From Veillonella agrestimuris (GTDB lineage Bacteria > Bacillota > Negativicutes > Veillonellales > Veillonellaceae), in contig NZ_CALPCS010000006.1 of the NCBI RefSeq assembly GCF_943193065.1, forward strand, positions 1 through 64,000: a DNA stretch of 64,000 bases, read 5' to 3'. The notes beneath the pieces were generated by a model. The model saw only the letters and a program-made list of their open reading frames with translations. It was not told where the DNA came from and did not search any database. Of this stretch, positions 35,587-44,757 are shown piece by piece. Both the position numbers and the translations under genes were made by a program. The first letter of the stretch is position 1. Every line of letters begins with the position of its first letter.

Positions 35587-36444
35587 ATGAATTTACAAGA
35601 AAAACATAAGGCCGGTAAATTCACCATTACTGTTGAATTAGACCCGCCTAAAAGTAGTTCTGCGCAAAAAATATTCGACCAGGCGAAGCGATTGAAAGGC
35701 AAAGTGGATGCCATCAATATCGCCGACAGCCCTATGTCGAATATGCGTATGAGCCCTATTTCATTATCTTATTTATTGCAACATAACGAGGGGATTGAAA
35801 CCATATTCCACCTCACATGCCGAGATCGAAATATCATCGGTTTACAATCGGAACTTCTCGGTGCAGCGGCGCTAGGAGTGAACAATATTTTAGCTCTCAC
35901 TGGTGACAATCCGGCCAACGGGGACCATCCTTTTGCAAAAGCCGTATTTGAAGTCGATTCCATGAGGCTCCTCGATATTGCTAATTCCTTAAATAAAGGG
36001 AAGGACCTAGCTAGTAACGACTTAGAAGTGCCTACCAATTTCTACATTGGCACCACTGGTAATCCTGGGGCAGAGGACTTCGGGGTGGAACGCCAAAAAT
36101 TAGTGTCTAAAATTGAGCACGGCGCAAACTTTGTACAAACACAACCTATTTACGATTTGGAACAAGCGAAACGATATATCGATGCGATGTCCGATTTGAA
36201 CGTTCCTATTATGCTCGGTTTAATTCCTTTAAAAAGCTTCAAAATGGCGACGTACTTACACGAAAAAGTACCTGGCATCAGCCTCACCCAAGACATCCTT
36301 GATCGCGTCGAAAAAGGCGGAAAAGAGGCGGGCACAGAAATTGCCATCGAAACATTAGAAGAAATCAAAAAGATTGCTTCTGGCGTACATATTATGCCAC
36401 TCAACGATATCGATACAACATTGTATATTATCAATCACGTGTAG
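35587..36444 (+). CDS. metF: methylenetetrahydrofolate reductase
   Basis: The 285-residue protein is a TIM-barrel MTHFR: FTITVELDPPKS near the start, FHLTCRDRNIIGLQSEL, NILALTGDNPANGDH and FVQTQPIYDLEQA. It makes 5-methyl-THF, the methyl donor for MetH, whose gene ends 83 bases upstream. The ATG at 35587 follows GAGGAGTGTTT. It lacks the C-terminal regulatory domain of eukaryotic enzymes, as normal for bacteria. A terminator follows at 36517. Confidence 0.93.
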   Translation: MNLQEKHKAGKFTITVELDPPKSSSAQKIFDQAKRLKGKVDAINIADSPMSNMRMSPISLSYLLQHNEGIETIFHLTCRDRNIIGLQSELLGAAALGVNNILALTGDNPANGDHPFAKAVFEVDSMRLLDIANSLNKGKDLASNDLEVPTNFYIGTTGNPGAEDFGVERQKLVSKIEHGANFVQTQPIYDLEQAKRYIDAMSDLNVPIMLGLIPLKSFKMATYLHEKVPGISLTQDILDRVEKGGKEAGTEIAIETLEEIKKIASGVHIMPLNDIDTTLYIINHV

Positions 36445-36516
36445 CCAATTCTAGAAACAAACATACCTTGCAATGAATATAAGCCCTTAGAGGCAGAGAG
36501 CTATAATTATTATATA

Positions 36517-36570
36517 AAAACCCTTATACGATGCTATATAATCAAAATGATTAGCATGTATAAGGGTTTT
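36517..36570. terminator. bidirectional terminator between metF and rsmG
   Basis: AAAACCCTTATAC-G-ATGCTA pairs with TAGCAT-GTATAAGGGTTTT around a 15-base loop. It lies between the convergent metF and rsmG genes, with TTTTATAA on the plus side and TTTTTATATAAT on the minus side. Confidence 0.85.
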
Positions 36571-36665
36571 ATAATGATTATGTGTTTATTACCTCTAATG
36601 GTTTATATTCGTATATAGTACAACCGATATATAATTCTACACTCTTACAATTATATCTTCAATAA

Positions 36666-37415
36666 TTATAGAGGCATATCCTTAATAGCCTTCGGCTTAC
36701 GTGGATATTGCTTTGGTGTTTTTCCTGTTTTTTCTATGTACACCACAGCCCGTGTATCATCAAGGGTAGGGAGGGTTACTTGTTTAACATCTGTAATGCG
36801 ACCTTTTAAAATATCTAAGGCCTTTGTAGACTCTCCAATTTCCTCTTCATAAATAGCGCCTTTCAACGCAATCATATAACCACCTTGCTTCACATAAGGC
36901 AATGTCCATTCTAACAATATAGGCAATCGCGCAACGGCACGACTTGTCGCTATGTGAAAGCTTTCACGGAAGGACTGGTGGCTCAAGTCTTCAGCGCGAC
37001 CGTGCAAAGTAGTACAGTTCGTTAAGTTCAGTTTTTCAATGATTTCATCGAGGAAGTTCAGCCGTTTTTTAAGAGAATCGAAGAGAGTCACTTGCAAAGT
37101 TCTGTCGTAAATGGCCAGTGGAATTCCTGGAAAACCGGCACCAGTGCCAACATCAATGATGGTAGATTTCGGGTTCATAATCTCAGGATCGTAGCAGGAA
37201 AGGGAATCTATCATGTGTTTTACAACTACTTCTTTCATATCCGTAATGCCTGTAAGGTTCAGGAATTTATTGGTTTCAATCATATGCGCATAATAGATAT
37301 AGAAATCCTTAGCTTGCGATTCTGTGCAAGGAAGGCCGAAAGCTGCCATTTGTTCCATCATGTATGATACAAATTCCGCTTCCACCGCAATAGGCACATC
37401 GTATTTTTCTTTCAT
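36666..37415 (-). CDS. rsmG: 16S rRNA (guanine-527-N7)-methyltransferase
   Basis: The 249-residue SAM-dependent enzyme (GidB) has the glycine-rich VGTGAGFPGIPLAI, FDSLKKRLNFLDE and HGRAEDL motifs, then TSRAVARLPILLEWTLP. It methylates G527 of 16S rRNA. It carries a GTGAAAGCTTTCAC palindrome near 36951-36966. AGGAGTCACT precedes the ATG. Next to it is the 540-base gene-free stretch before mnmG. Confidence 0.95.
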   Translation of the reverse strand: MKEKYDVPIAVEAEFVSYMMEQMAAFGLPCTESQAKDFYIYYAHMIETNKFLNLTGITDMKEVVVKHMIDSLSCYDPEIMNPKSTIIDVGTGAGFPGIPLAIYDRTLQVTLFDSLKKRLNFLDEIIEKLNLTNCTTLHGRAEDLSHQSFRESFHIATSRAVARLPILLEWTLPYVKQGGYMIALKGAIYEEEIGESTKALDILKGRITDVKQVTLPTLDDTRAVVYIEKTGKTPKQYPRKPKAIKDMPL

Positions 37416-37955
37416 AGTGACTCCTAGTGTAGGTTCTAGTGTAAATAAAAGGTAAAACTCAATTATTCGCGCTCTAAGCTAGTTTATATCATCTTTACAG
37501 CACTTGATATGCAAAAACAGTAAAAAAGGGAATAGAGACGAAATAAGAAGGTCATTTTTGAGAGACTCCACAACTATAGATAATGATCTATGGATCTAAC
37601 AGAGTCAATGATATTATATTCTAGTATACCACATAATAGATTTTCATTTTATATACTGCTTTCTCATTTAAACAATTAATTGAGAAATCGCTCCATCTTT
37701 TTGGCTATCTTTTATAGGATAATTCATCTCTACATCTCCATCATGTAATCCTATATTCCTTCTATCATCTATTTGTATTTTCTCAGAAGACATTCTACAA
37801 TAATCTCATCCATCTTTTCCTATATTATTCATTGATAAAATTGCATAAATATAATTTTAAAATCATTTTATCTATTATGATATGGATATGTATACAAAAC
37901 AGCCCTAATGCATTAATCATTAGGGCTATTATTTTTATTCCTATATTTAGTTCCT
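37416..37955. other. 540-base gene-free gap, with terminator of mnmG at 37901-37927
   Basis: No supported gene lies here. AGCCCTAATG (37901-37910) pairs with CATTAGGGCT (37918-37927), followed on the minus strand by GTTTTGTA, close to the mnmG stop. The rest is AT-rich, with a plus-strand pyrimidine-rich stretch (about 37725-37830) and no clear hairpin or ORF. Confidence 0.6.
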
Positions 37956-39827
37956 TTATTTACTGCGATGGTATTGTTCTAGCTGTACCAACAGTACCGA
38001 TACGTCCGCTGGAGAGACCCCAGAAATACGGCTTGCTTGACCGATGGAGTGAGGGCGGATCTTAGTGAGTTTCTGTTGAGCTTCCAAAGAAATGCCTTTC
38101 ATGTCCATGTAGTTCCAGTCTGGAGGGAGTATTTTTTCTTCTAATTTGCGCACTTTATCGACTTGGTCCAGTTGTTTTTTAATATACCCTTCGTAGGTAA
38201 TGGAAATATCAATTTCTTCTTCTACATCAGGGGTAAATCGTTTTAAACCGAATGCATCGGCTACGATAGCGTAGTTCAATTCATTACGTTTCACCAAATC
38301 ATAAGCATGAATGCCTGTTTTAATAGGTGCTGTCCCGATGGATGCAAGGATGGCTTGCGTTTCTTTTGATGGGTTCACAGGAGTTGCTTTCAAAAGAGTG
38401 AAAGCTTCTTCTAAATCTGCCTTTTTCGCTGTAAATTTCGCCCATCTGTCGTCTTTCACAAGACCAATGGCACGACCTTTTTCAGTGAGGCGCAAGTCCG
38501 CATTGTCTTGTCGCAATAGCAAACGATATTCGCTGCGGCTCGTCATCATGCGATACGGTTCTTCTGTACCTTTTGTCACTAAATCGTCGATAAGAACGCC
38601 AATATAAGCTTCTGAACGAGCAAGGATGAAAGGATCTTTCCCGTCAATCCAAAGGGCTGCATTAATACCTGCCATAAGACCTTGAGCGGCCGCTTCTTCG
38701 TAGCCTGATGTACCATTTGCTTGGCCAGCAGAGTAGAGACCTTCAATATGTTTCACCTGCAAAGCCGGTGTCAATTGTGTAGGGTCTAAGCAATCGTATT
38801 CGATAGCATAAGCAGGACGCATGATTTCTACATTCTCAAGCCCCGGAATGGTGCGCAAAAACGCATATTGCACGTCCATAGGAAGGGAGGTACTCATGCC
38901 TTGTACATACATTTCATTAGTACCATTGCCTTCTGGTTCTACGAACAATTGATGACGCTCTTTATCGGCAAAGCGCACCACTTTATCTTCAATGGAAGGG
39001 CAATAACGAGGGCCAACACCTTCGATTTTACCGCTATACATAGGCGCACGATGAATATTGCTGTGAATGATATCGTGAGTTTCCTTATTCGTGTAAGTGA
39101 GCCAACATACTTGTTCATTGCGATCAATCCACTCATCCATAAAGGAGAAAGCGTGGTGATGTGTATCGCCTTCTTGCATTTCCATATTGTCTAAATTGAG
39201 CGTCCGTTTATCAACGCGCGCTGGCGTACCCGTTTTAAATCGCATCAATTTAATACCGTGGTCGAGAAGGGATTGGGAAAATACTTCCGACACGCGTTGC
39301 CCATTAGGACCACCAATATAGTCAATATTACCGATGAGAATTTTGCCTCGCAAATACGTACCCGTACAGAGAATAATAGCTTTGGCGCCGTAGAATTCAC
39401 CTAATTCTGTAACGATGCCTGTTACCTTGCCATCTTCTACTTTTAGTTCCGTTACCATAATTTGTTTCACATTCAAATGATCCGTATTCTCTAAGGTTTC
39501 TTTCATCATTTGTTGGTATTTGAATTTATCCGATTGGCAACGCAAAGAGTGAACGGCAGGGCCTTTCCCCATGTTGAGCATACGCATTTGAATAGCCGTT
39601 GCATCTGCATTAATAGCCATTTGCCCGCCTAAAGCATCGATTTCATATACGAGATGGCTTTTACCAGGACCACCAATAGCCGGATTACATGGCATAAGGG
39701 CGATGGTATCTAAACTGATGGTCGCCATCAAGGTACGGTGTCCCATGCGTGCACAAGCGAGAGCCGCTTCACAACCCGCGTGACCTCCACCGATGACGAT
39801 GACATCGTAATTGTCTACTGTATACAT
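37956..39827 (-). CDS. mnmG: tRNA uridine-5-carboxymethylaminomethyl modification enzyme MnmG
   Basis: The 623-residue FAD-binding enzyme (GidA) opens with VIVIGGGHAGCEAALA (10-25) and shows NPAIGGPGKSHLVYEIDALGG. The C-terminal helical domain holds KIRPHSIGQASRISGV. It works with MnmE to modify U34 of some tRNAs. AGGAATC lies before the ATG. A 309-base element separates it from mnmE upstream. Confidence 0.97.
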   Translation of the reverse strand: MYTVDNYDVIVIGGGHAGCEAALACARMGHRTLMATISLDTIALMPCNPAIGGPGKSHLVYEIDALGGQMAINADATAIQMRMLNMGKGPAVHSLRCQSDKFKYQQMMKETLENTDHLNVKQIMVTELKVEDGKVTGIVTELGEFYGAKAIILCTGTYLRGKILIGNIDYIGGPNGQRVSEVFSQSLLDHGIKLMRFKTGTPARVDKRTLNLDNMEMQEGDTHHHAFSFMDEWIDRNEQVCWLTYTNKETHDIIHSNIHRAPMYSGKIEGVGPRYCPSIEDKVVRFADKERHQLFVEPEGNGTNEMYVQGMSTSLPMDVQYAFLRTIPGLENVEIMRPAYAIEYDCLDPTQLTPALQVKHIEGLYSAGQANGTSGYEEAAAQGLMAGINAALWIDGKDPFILARSEAYIGVLIDDLVTKGTEEPYRMMTSRSEYRLLLRQDNADLRLTEKGRAIGLVKDDRWAKFTAKKADLEEAFTLLKATPVNPSKETQAILASIGTAPIKTGIHAYDLVKRNELNYAIVADAFGLKRFTPDVEEEIDISITYEGYIKKQLDQVDKVRKLEEKILPPDWNYMDMKGISLEAQQKLTKIRPHSIGQASRISGVSPADVSVLLVQLEQYHRSK

Positions 39828-39842
39828 ATTTGTTGATTCCTT

Positions 39843-40136
39843 TTTATATTTTTATTCCTATTATTTCTGCTTACAGGTCATTTTACCCTGCCGGGTCGCT
39901 CGCTGAGCATTTTCTTATTTTCTCCTCAGTCCTGTTCCTCACTGTGGATTTTGCTTCGCAAAATCTTCGTCGCTCATGTGGATTTGCTTCGCAAATCTTA
40001 CTTCGCGACATAAGCGACTCCTCACTACTTGTGCGTCGCTTTACTCCTTCAAGTAGGCTACGCTGCTTACGTTCGGAACAAAGTGATGCTTGGGTTTCTT
40101 CGTCGCTTTGCTCCTCAGCTCCCTCAAGCCCTACTT
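39843..40136. repeat. unusual repetitive element between mnmE and mnmG
   Basis: This stretch has near-identical hairpins GATTTTGC-TTC-GCAAAATC and GATTTGC-TTC-GCAAATC, about 20 bases apart. It also has three or more copies of a (T/G)CGTCGCT word and repeated CTCCTCA words, all on the plus strand, so the minus strand is rich in GCGACGAAG and GAGGAG. The composition is higher in GC than the flanks. The minus-strand mnmE-mnmG transcript would carry it. No coding frame is convincing. Confidence 0.55.
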
Positions 40137-41522
40137 TTATTTACCTAAACAAAATCTACTGAATAGTTCGTCGATCATGGTTTCGCGGATGCTGTCGCCT
40201 GTGATGTCGCCTAGGAGTTCCCAAGCGCTGCGAAGGTCGGTGGCGATGAAGTCTACTGGCATGCCAGCGTCGATGGAGGAGAGGGCTTGTTCGATTTGAG
40301 CTTTCGCTTGTTCCATTAAGCTAATATGCCGTACATTACTAATCATAGTTGTGTTTGTTTGTTGTACAGCGCCGCCGTATACGAGTTCTTTTACCCATTT
40401 AGAGAGGACAGCACTGCCTTCTCCGTCTTTAGCGCTAATCCGTTCGATGGCTGTAAAAGTTCCTACTGCCTCGATGTCAGCATTGGTCACGACTTGACCA
40501 ACATCTGCTTTATTTAGCAAAACGATGGTATTTAGACCAGATACGGATGTGAGAATGTCTTGTTCTTCCGATGTTAACGGTGTGGACCCATCGATAACAC
40601 AAAGAACGATGTCTGCTTTATCTATATATTCTCGTGCTCGTTCTACACCAAGGGCTTCTACGGTATCTTCTGTATGACGAATGCCCGCCGTGTCGATGAG
40701 TTTCAAAGAAATACCTTCAATGGTCATAAATTCTTCAATACTATCCCGTGTCGTTCCTGGAATGTCCGTTACAATAGCACGGTTTTCTCTCAACAAAGCA
40801 TTCATCAAACTCGATTTACCCGCATTAGGGCGACCAACAATAACCGTCATAATCCCATCTCGAATGAGGCGCCCCGTGTTGGCCGTCGCCAACAACTCGT
40901 CCATACTGTGCAAAATAGGCTGTAACTGTGCGCCCACTTCGCGGCTTGTCACGTCTTCAATATCTTCTTCAGGATAGTCGATAGTCACCTCTAAATGGGC
41001 AATCATAGTAATTAGCTGTTCCCGTAAAGAACTAACAAATTTAGATACCGTTCCATCTAATTGAGACACCGCAAGAGAGAGGGAATCTTCCGTTTTCGCT
41101 TCAATAATGTCGATAATGGCTTCCGCTTGCGTTAAATCAATACGACCATTTATGAAAGCCCGCTTCGTAAATTCTCCCGCATCTGCCATGCGCACACCGT
41201 GACGCACTAATAATTTCAAAATCTGCTGTACTGGCACAATGCCACCATGACATTGAATTTCCACTACATCTTCCGCTGTATACGAATGAGGGCCGTGCAT
41301 TAATAGCAATAATACTTCATCAATCGTCTGATTCACCTCAGGATCAACGATAGTTCCATATTGAATGGTACGATTAGGGCGTTCACCTAAAGGCACCGTA
41401 CCGGCGCTTTTAAACAATGTATTGACGATCGTAAAACTATCCTTGCCACTTACCCGAATAATACCTACACCACCAATCCCCGGCGGTGTAGCAATAGCTG
41501 CAATTGTATCATCTATATACAT
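40137..41522 (-). CDS. mnmE: tRNA modification GTPase MnmE
   Basis: The 461-residue protein has a THF-binding N-domain (DTIAAIATPPGIGGVGIIRVSG) and a helical domain. A G domain is inserted in it, with GRPNAGKSS (near 230), TTRDSIEE and DTAGIR, and the protein ends FCLGK, whose Cys is conserved. It partners MnmG in U34 modification. AAGGAAG precedes the ATG. The 379 bases upstream hold the pair of GTGAAAG motifs and a terminator. Confidence 0.97.
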   Translation of the reverse strand: MYIDDTIAAIATPPGIGGVGIIRVSGKDSFTIVNTLFKSAGTVPLGERPNRTIQYGTIVDPEVNQTIDEVLLLLMHGPHSYTAEDVVEIQCHGGIVPVQQILKLLVRHGVRMADAGEFTKRAFINGRIDLTQAEAIIDIIEAKTEDSLSLAVSQLDGTVSKFVSSLREQLITMIAHLEVTIDYPEEDIEDVTSREVGAQLQPILHSMDELLATANTGRLIRDGIMTVIVGRPNAGKSSLMNALLRENRAIVTDIPGTTRDSIEEFMTIEGISLKLIDTAGIRHTEDTVEALGVERAREYIDKADIVLCVIDGSTPLTSEEQDILTSVSGLNTIVLLNKADVGQVVTNADIEAVGTFTAIERISAKDGEGSAVLSKWVKELVYGGAVQQTNTTMISNVRHISLMEQAKAQIEQALSSIDAGMPVDFIATDLRSAWELLGDITGDSIRETMIDELFSRFCLGK

Positions 41523-41581
41523 ACTATCTTCCTTATGTTGTTATTGATATATTATACCTTCTGATATGTCTATATCTTCTC

Positions 41582-41639
41582 GTGAAAGTTAAACTAAACC
41601 AACCTTCCACGCAGAAGATTACCTTAGGTTAGCTTTCAC
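41582..41639. repeat. inverted GTGAAAG pair upstream of mnmE
   Basis: GTGAAAGTTAAAC (41582-41594) and GGTTAGCTTTCAC (41627-41639) are imperfect inverted repeats with a 32-base loop in the intergenic gap. Both arms carry the word that is over-represented in this window. Confidence 0.5.
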
Positions 41640-41769
41640 CATAACCTATGTACTATAGTAGTATATCATAAACTATATTGATTCATAATCATATCTTGGG
41701 CTAAAAATGATATAATAATAGATATTTTTAGGCAACAATCCTCGCTTCAGCATTAGCGATATAATGTTA

Positions 41770-41804
41770 GAAACCCCTCAGAGGTGCGAACTCTGAGGGG
41801 TTTC
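41770..41804. terminator. terminator of the DUF805 cluster
   Basis: GAAACCCCTCAGAG (41770-41783) pairs perfectly with CTCTGAGGGGTTTC (41791-41804) around a seven-base loop. It lies after the last DUF805 gene (stop near 41902) and before mnmE on the minus strand. The U tract is short. Confidence 0.7.
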
Positions 41805-41901
41805 GTGCTATCTATTAGAACATAGCACACTCTTTCTTTGCTTATCTATATTATAGCATAGCTATTATAATAATCAAACGATAAAATATAGAAATGCTAT
41901 T

Positions 41902-42429
41902 TTATTCCTCATGATTCAATAAAGACGGACCGTATTGATTATCATTTGGTTGCGTCGGTTTTACCAATAGATACAACATAATTAATTCAATAGCAACAAT
42001 AATATAAAACAAAGCAAAAGTAACTATGGCAGCGTGTTTTTTATTATTAAATAATTCAAATATACTAATATCAAACAGATATAATGACGACCCTAATCCA
42101 ATTGGTAAATACAATAGTAATATATACCATCCACTTCGATTGACATCATGTAACCGCCTGATTGTTACTGTTATATTTGGAATAAAAAGAGCAAACCATA
42201 CTAAAAATCCAACGATACCATATATACCAAGTTTAAACTGAATAATAGTATCGATAGCATCAGCCAATAAAGTAATCCAAAAACCAATAAATGCAAATGA
42301 CCAATATTCCTTGCGGCTTGCGCGACCGGAAAAGCTAGAATACTTATATCTTACTGTATCTTTGAATTGACCCCATATACTAAATTCTTTAACAGCTTTT
42401 TCTACTGTATTATTTTCATTACTATTCAT
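41902..42429 (-). CDS. DUF805 membrane protein, paralogue 5
   Basis: The 175-residue protein has the DUF805 pattern: a cytosolic helix with FSIWGQFKDTVRYKYSSF, the motif SGRASRKEYWSFAFIG, several membrane helices, VTIRRLHDVNRSGWYIL and the end KPTQPNDNQYGPSLL. It is longer than its neighbours owing to extra loop residues. The function of DUF805 is unknown. GGAGATAG precedes the ATG. It is the last of five genes in one direction. Confidence 0.88.
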   Translation of the reverse strand: MNSNENNTVEKAVKEFSIWGQFKDTVRYKYSSFSGRASRKEYWSFAFIGFWITLLADAIDTIIQFKLGIYGIVGFLVWFALFIPNITVTIRRLHDVNRSGWYILLLYLPIGLGSSLYLFDISIFELFNNKKHAAIVTFALFYIIVAIELIMLYLLVKPTQPNDNQYGPSLLNHEE

Positions 42430-42464
42430 ACTACAACTATCTCCACTTATTATTATTTAATTTA

Positions 42465-42833
42465 TTATTTATTCAACAAAGACGATCCATATTGATTATC
42501 ATTTGGCTGCGTCGGTTTTATCATTAAATATAAAAGATAGATAGTTCCTAACACAGGAATAATTTGTATTAAATACCAAAACCCACTTTTATTTATATCA
42601 TGTAAACGTCTTATAGTAATAGTAAGGCTAGGTATCAAGAAAATAATATATATTGTCTTGCTAATGGCTTCCTTTGTTCCCCATATTTCGTCTAATATCA
42701 TGGCGATGAAAGTAATCATAATAGAACATAATACAAAGGACCAATATTCCTTACGACTCGCTCGACCAGAGGCAGTAGCATACTTGTATTTCATAGTATT
42801 CACAAAATGTTCCCATATACTCATTTCACTCAT
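42465..42833 (-). CDS. DUF805 membrane protein, paralogue 4
   Basis: The 122-residue protein has the short standard form of DUF805: MSIWEHFVNTMKYKYATA, SGRASRKEYWSFVL, about four membrane helices, TVRRLHDINKSGF-type and KPTQPNDNQYGSSLL at the end. The ATG at 42833 follows GAGGTG at seven bases. The last residues are nearly the same as those of paralogue 5, pointing to recent duplication or gene conversion. Confidence 0.88.
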   Translation of the reverse strand: MSEMSIWEHFVNTMKYKYATASGRASRKEYWSFVLCSIMITFIAMILDEIWGTKEAISKTIYIIFLIPSLTITIRRLHDINKSGFWYLIQIIPVLGTIYLLYLMIKPTQPNDNQYGSSLLNK

Positions 42834-42923
42834 ATCCTTACACCTCATTAATCAATCTATCATTTTACAGATACTATACATATAGTATACTCTTATAAAA
42901 AATAAACTAAAAGCTTATAACAC

Positions 42924-42964
42924 AAAACCTCTCTACCGACTATAACAATTGGCAGAGAGGTTTT
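42924..42964 (-). terminator. terminator of DUF805 paralogue 3
   Basis: AAAACCTCTCT (42924-42934) pairs with AGAGAGGTTTT (42954-42964). It starts just past the stop at 42967 on the minus strand and reads into TTTTGTG. Confidence 0.8.
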
Positions 42965-42966
42965 TA

Positions 42967-43674
42967 TTACTCTTTAGGATTCAACAAAGACGGACCATAT
43001 CGATTATCATCTGGCTGCGTTTTCCGCAATAGTAAATACCATAGGTAGATATGAATAGTAATATATATAACAATAAACAAACCCATAGCCCAAGCATGTT
43101 CTGGATAATCTCCAAAGCCTCCAAATATAGATCCGAAAAAGGATCCTACAAAGGCTAAGAATTTAACAAATACAGATAAAATCCCTACTGTATAGTCTAG
43201 GTTCTGCGTTATAGCGTAACTGATTCCATAGAGGATTGGTAACAATATGAGTGCATAAGGCAATAACAAATACCACCCGCTTTTATTAGAATCGTGAAGT
43301 CGTCTGACTGTAATAGATAAACTTGGAAGAAACATAAATAGATTATACAAAACGACCAAAAACATATACACATAAACCGCAATGGTAGCGTCATCCCTTA
43401 TAAATCCACTAAGTACTACATTAATACCCATACTAAAGACATAATTAAATAAATAAAAGGATAACAGTTCTGCTCTGCTGGCACGCCCCGAGAAAGTGGC
43501 ATATTTATATCGTATAGCACCATAAAAATGATCCCACGCGCTAGGCTCTTTTTGTATAGCATCATAGGTGGCAAGTTTCACTTGTTCGTCTTGTATTTCA
43601 TTATGTTCTACAGATTCATATTGAACCTGTTCTTGTTCCATATACTCTTGTTGAGTCTGTTCATTTCGATTCAT
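42967..43674 (-). CDS. DUF805 membrane protein, paralogue 3 (long N-terminal extension)
   Basis: The 235-residue protein has a polar Gln/Glu-rich N-terminus of about 45 residues. Its DUF805 core has SGRASRAELLSF in place of the usual EYWSF, then TVRRLHDSNKSGWYLLLPY, several more hydrophobic stretches and KTQPDDNRYGPSLL at the end. The Tyr-Trp pair of the motif is replaced here. The ATG at 43674 follows AGGGAGATGTACT. It is the most divergent of the five. Confidence 0.87.
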   Translation of the reverse strand: MNRNEQTQQEYMEQEQVQYESVEHNEIQDEQVKLATYDAIQKEPSAWDHFYGAIRYKYATFSGRASRAELLSFYLFNYVFSMGINVVLSGFIRDDATIAVYVYMFLVVLYNLFMFLPSLSITVRRLHDSNKSGWYLLLPYALILLPILYGISYAITQNLDYTVGILSVFVKFLAFVGSFFGSIFGGFGDYPEHAWAMGLFIVIYITIHIYLWYLLLRKTQPDDNRYGPSLLNPKE

Positions 43675-43722
43675 AGTACATCTCCCTATACAATGATAAT
43701 TATATATTGAATCATACAAAAA

Positions 43723-43759
43723 AAACTCTTTCCCGTCTATAACAGAGGAGAAAGAGTTT
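43723..43759 (-). terminator. terminator of DUF805 paralogue 2
   Basis: AAACTCTTTC (43723-43732) pairs with GAAAGAGTTT (43750-43759). A run of seven or more T lies on the minus-strand side. It ends the transcript of the gene at 43787-44149. Confidence 0.82.
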
Positions 43760-43786
43760 ATACTAACTATATAGACTAATAAGCGA

Positions 43787-44149
43787 TTACACTAAAGAAG
43801 GACCATATTCATTGTCTTCTGGTTGTGTTTTCTTTAATGTTAAATACAAGATGTAAAGAGCACCAAATAAAGGTACTAAGTAGATAAAATACCACCAACC
43901 ACTTTTATTCACATCATGTAAACGTCTTACTGTAACAGAAATACTAGGTACAATGAAAATAACGCTAACTAAGTTAGAGATTATTTCATTTGTTTCAAAG
44001 GCAACATCTAATAAAGCTGCTACAATAGCAAAAATAATGCTAAATAAAACAAAGGACCAATATTCCTTGCGGCTTGCACGACCGGAGAAAGTAGCAAATT
44101 TATCTTTCATGGCGCTTACAAAATGGCCCCATATACTTAGTTCATTCAT
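43787..44149 (-). CDS. DUF805 membrane protein, paralogue 2
   Basis: The 120-residue protein has MNELSIWGHFVSAMKDKFATF, SGRASRKEYWSFVLF, about four membrane helices, SVTVRRLHDVNKSGWWYF and KKTQPEDNEYGPSLV. It is close in sequence to paralogue 1, including the first eight residues. AGAGGGAC lies before the ATG. Its role is unknown. Confidence 0.88.
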   Translation of the reverse strand: MNELSIWGHFVSAMKDKFATFSGRASRKEYWSFVLFSIIFAIVAALLDVAFETNEIISNLVSVIFIVPSISVTVRRLHDVNKSGWWYFIYLVPLFGALYILYLTLKKTQPEDNEYGPSLV

Positions 44150-44208
44150 GTAATGTCCCTCTCACATAATACTTTAAATATACAAAATTATTATATATTA
44201 GCATACAT

Positions 44209-44568
44209 TTACACTAAAGACGGACCGTATTTATTATCACCTTGTTGAGTAGGTTTGAGCATTAAATACAAAAGATATAAAGTGCCTACAATAGGAATCA
44301 ATTGAATAAAATACCAAGCACCACTTTTATTTAGATCATGTAAACGTCTTACTGTGACAGCAATACTAGGCACTAAAAATACATAAGAAATTGAATTGAG
44401 AACGCGATCAGGCAAATCCATCATACCCAATACTAGACCTGCTATAGCCATAAATATAATATAAAATAAAACAAAAGACCAATATTCTTTACGGCTAGCA
44501 CGACCTTTAAAAACGAAGAATTTATTCATAGCATTTACAAAATGGCCCCACATACTTAATTCATTCAT
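44209..44568 (-). CDS. DUF805 membrane protein, paralogue 1
   Basis: The 119-residue protein has MNELSMWGHFVNAMNKFFVF, KGRASRKEYWSFVLF, membrane helices, AVTVRRLHDLNKSGAWYF and KPTQQGDNKYGPSLV. The ATG at 44568 follows AAAGGAG at seven bases; the in-frame ATG at 44607 has no site. It is the first of the five genes after the jag terminator, each with its own ribosome site. Confidence 0.88.
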   Translation of the reverse strand: MNELSMWGHFVNAMNKFFVFKGRASRKEYWSFVLFYIIFMAIAGLVLGMMDLPDRVLNSISYVFLVPSIAVTVRRLHDLNKSGAWYFIQLIPIVGTLYLLYLMLKPTQQGDNKYGPSLV

Positions 44569-44667
44569 GTTATAACTCCTTTTAATAACTCTTTTACACA
44601 AAAACATATGTTATAGAATATCATAAAGATAGCACATAGTATAGTAAAAATCTTACTTAATAAAACA

Positions 44668-44708
44668 AAAAACTCTTCCCCATCATACCAAGATAGGGAA
44701 GAGTTTTT
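44668..44708 (-). terminator. terminator downstream of jag
   Basis: AAAAACTCTTCCC (44668-44680) pairs with GGGAAGAGTTTTT (44696-44708). It lies after the jag stop and reads TTTTTTGTTTTA on the minus strand. Confidence 0.88.
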
Positions 44709-44757
44709 GTTATATTTAATTACTAGTAAATGATAGTAACAATATGTGGATTCTATG

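Noticed and set aside
39830..40162. Open frame of 110 codons on the plus strand opposite the mnmE end and the gap
   Set aside because: It has Ser/Leu-rich repetitive content that follows the repeat words, no ribosome site, and overlaps the end of mnmE. It is better seen as a by-product of the repeat.
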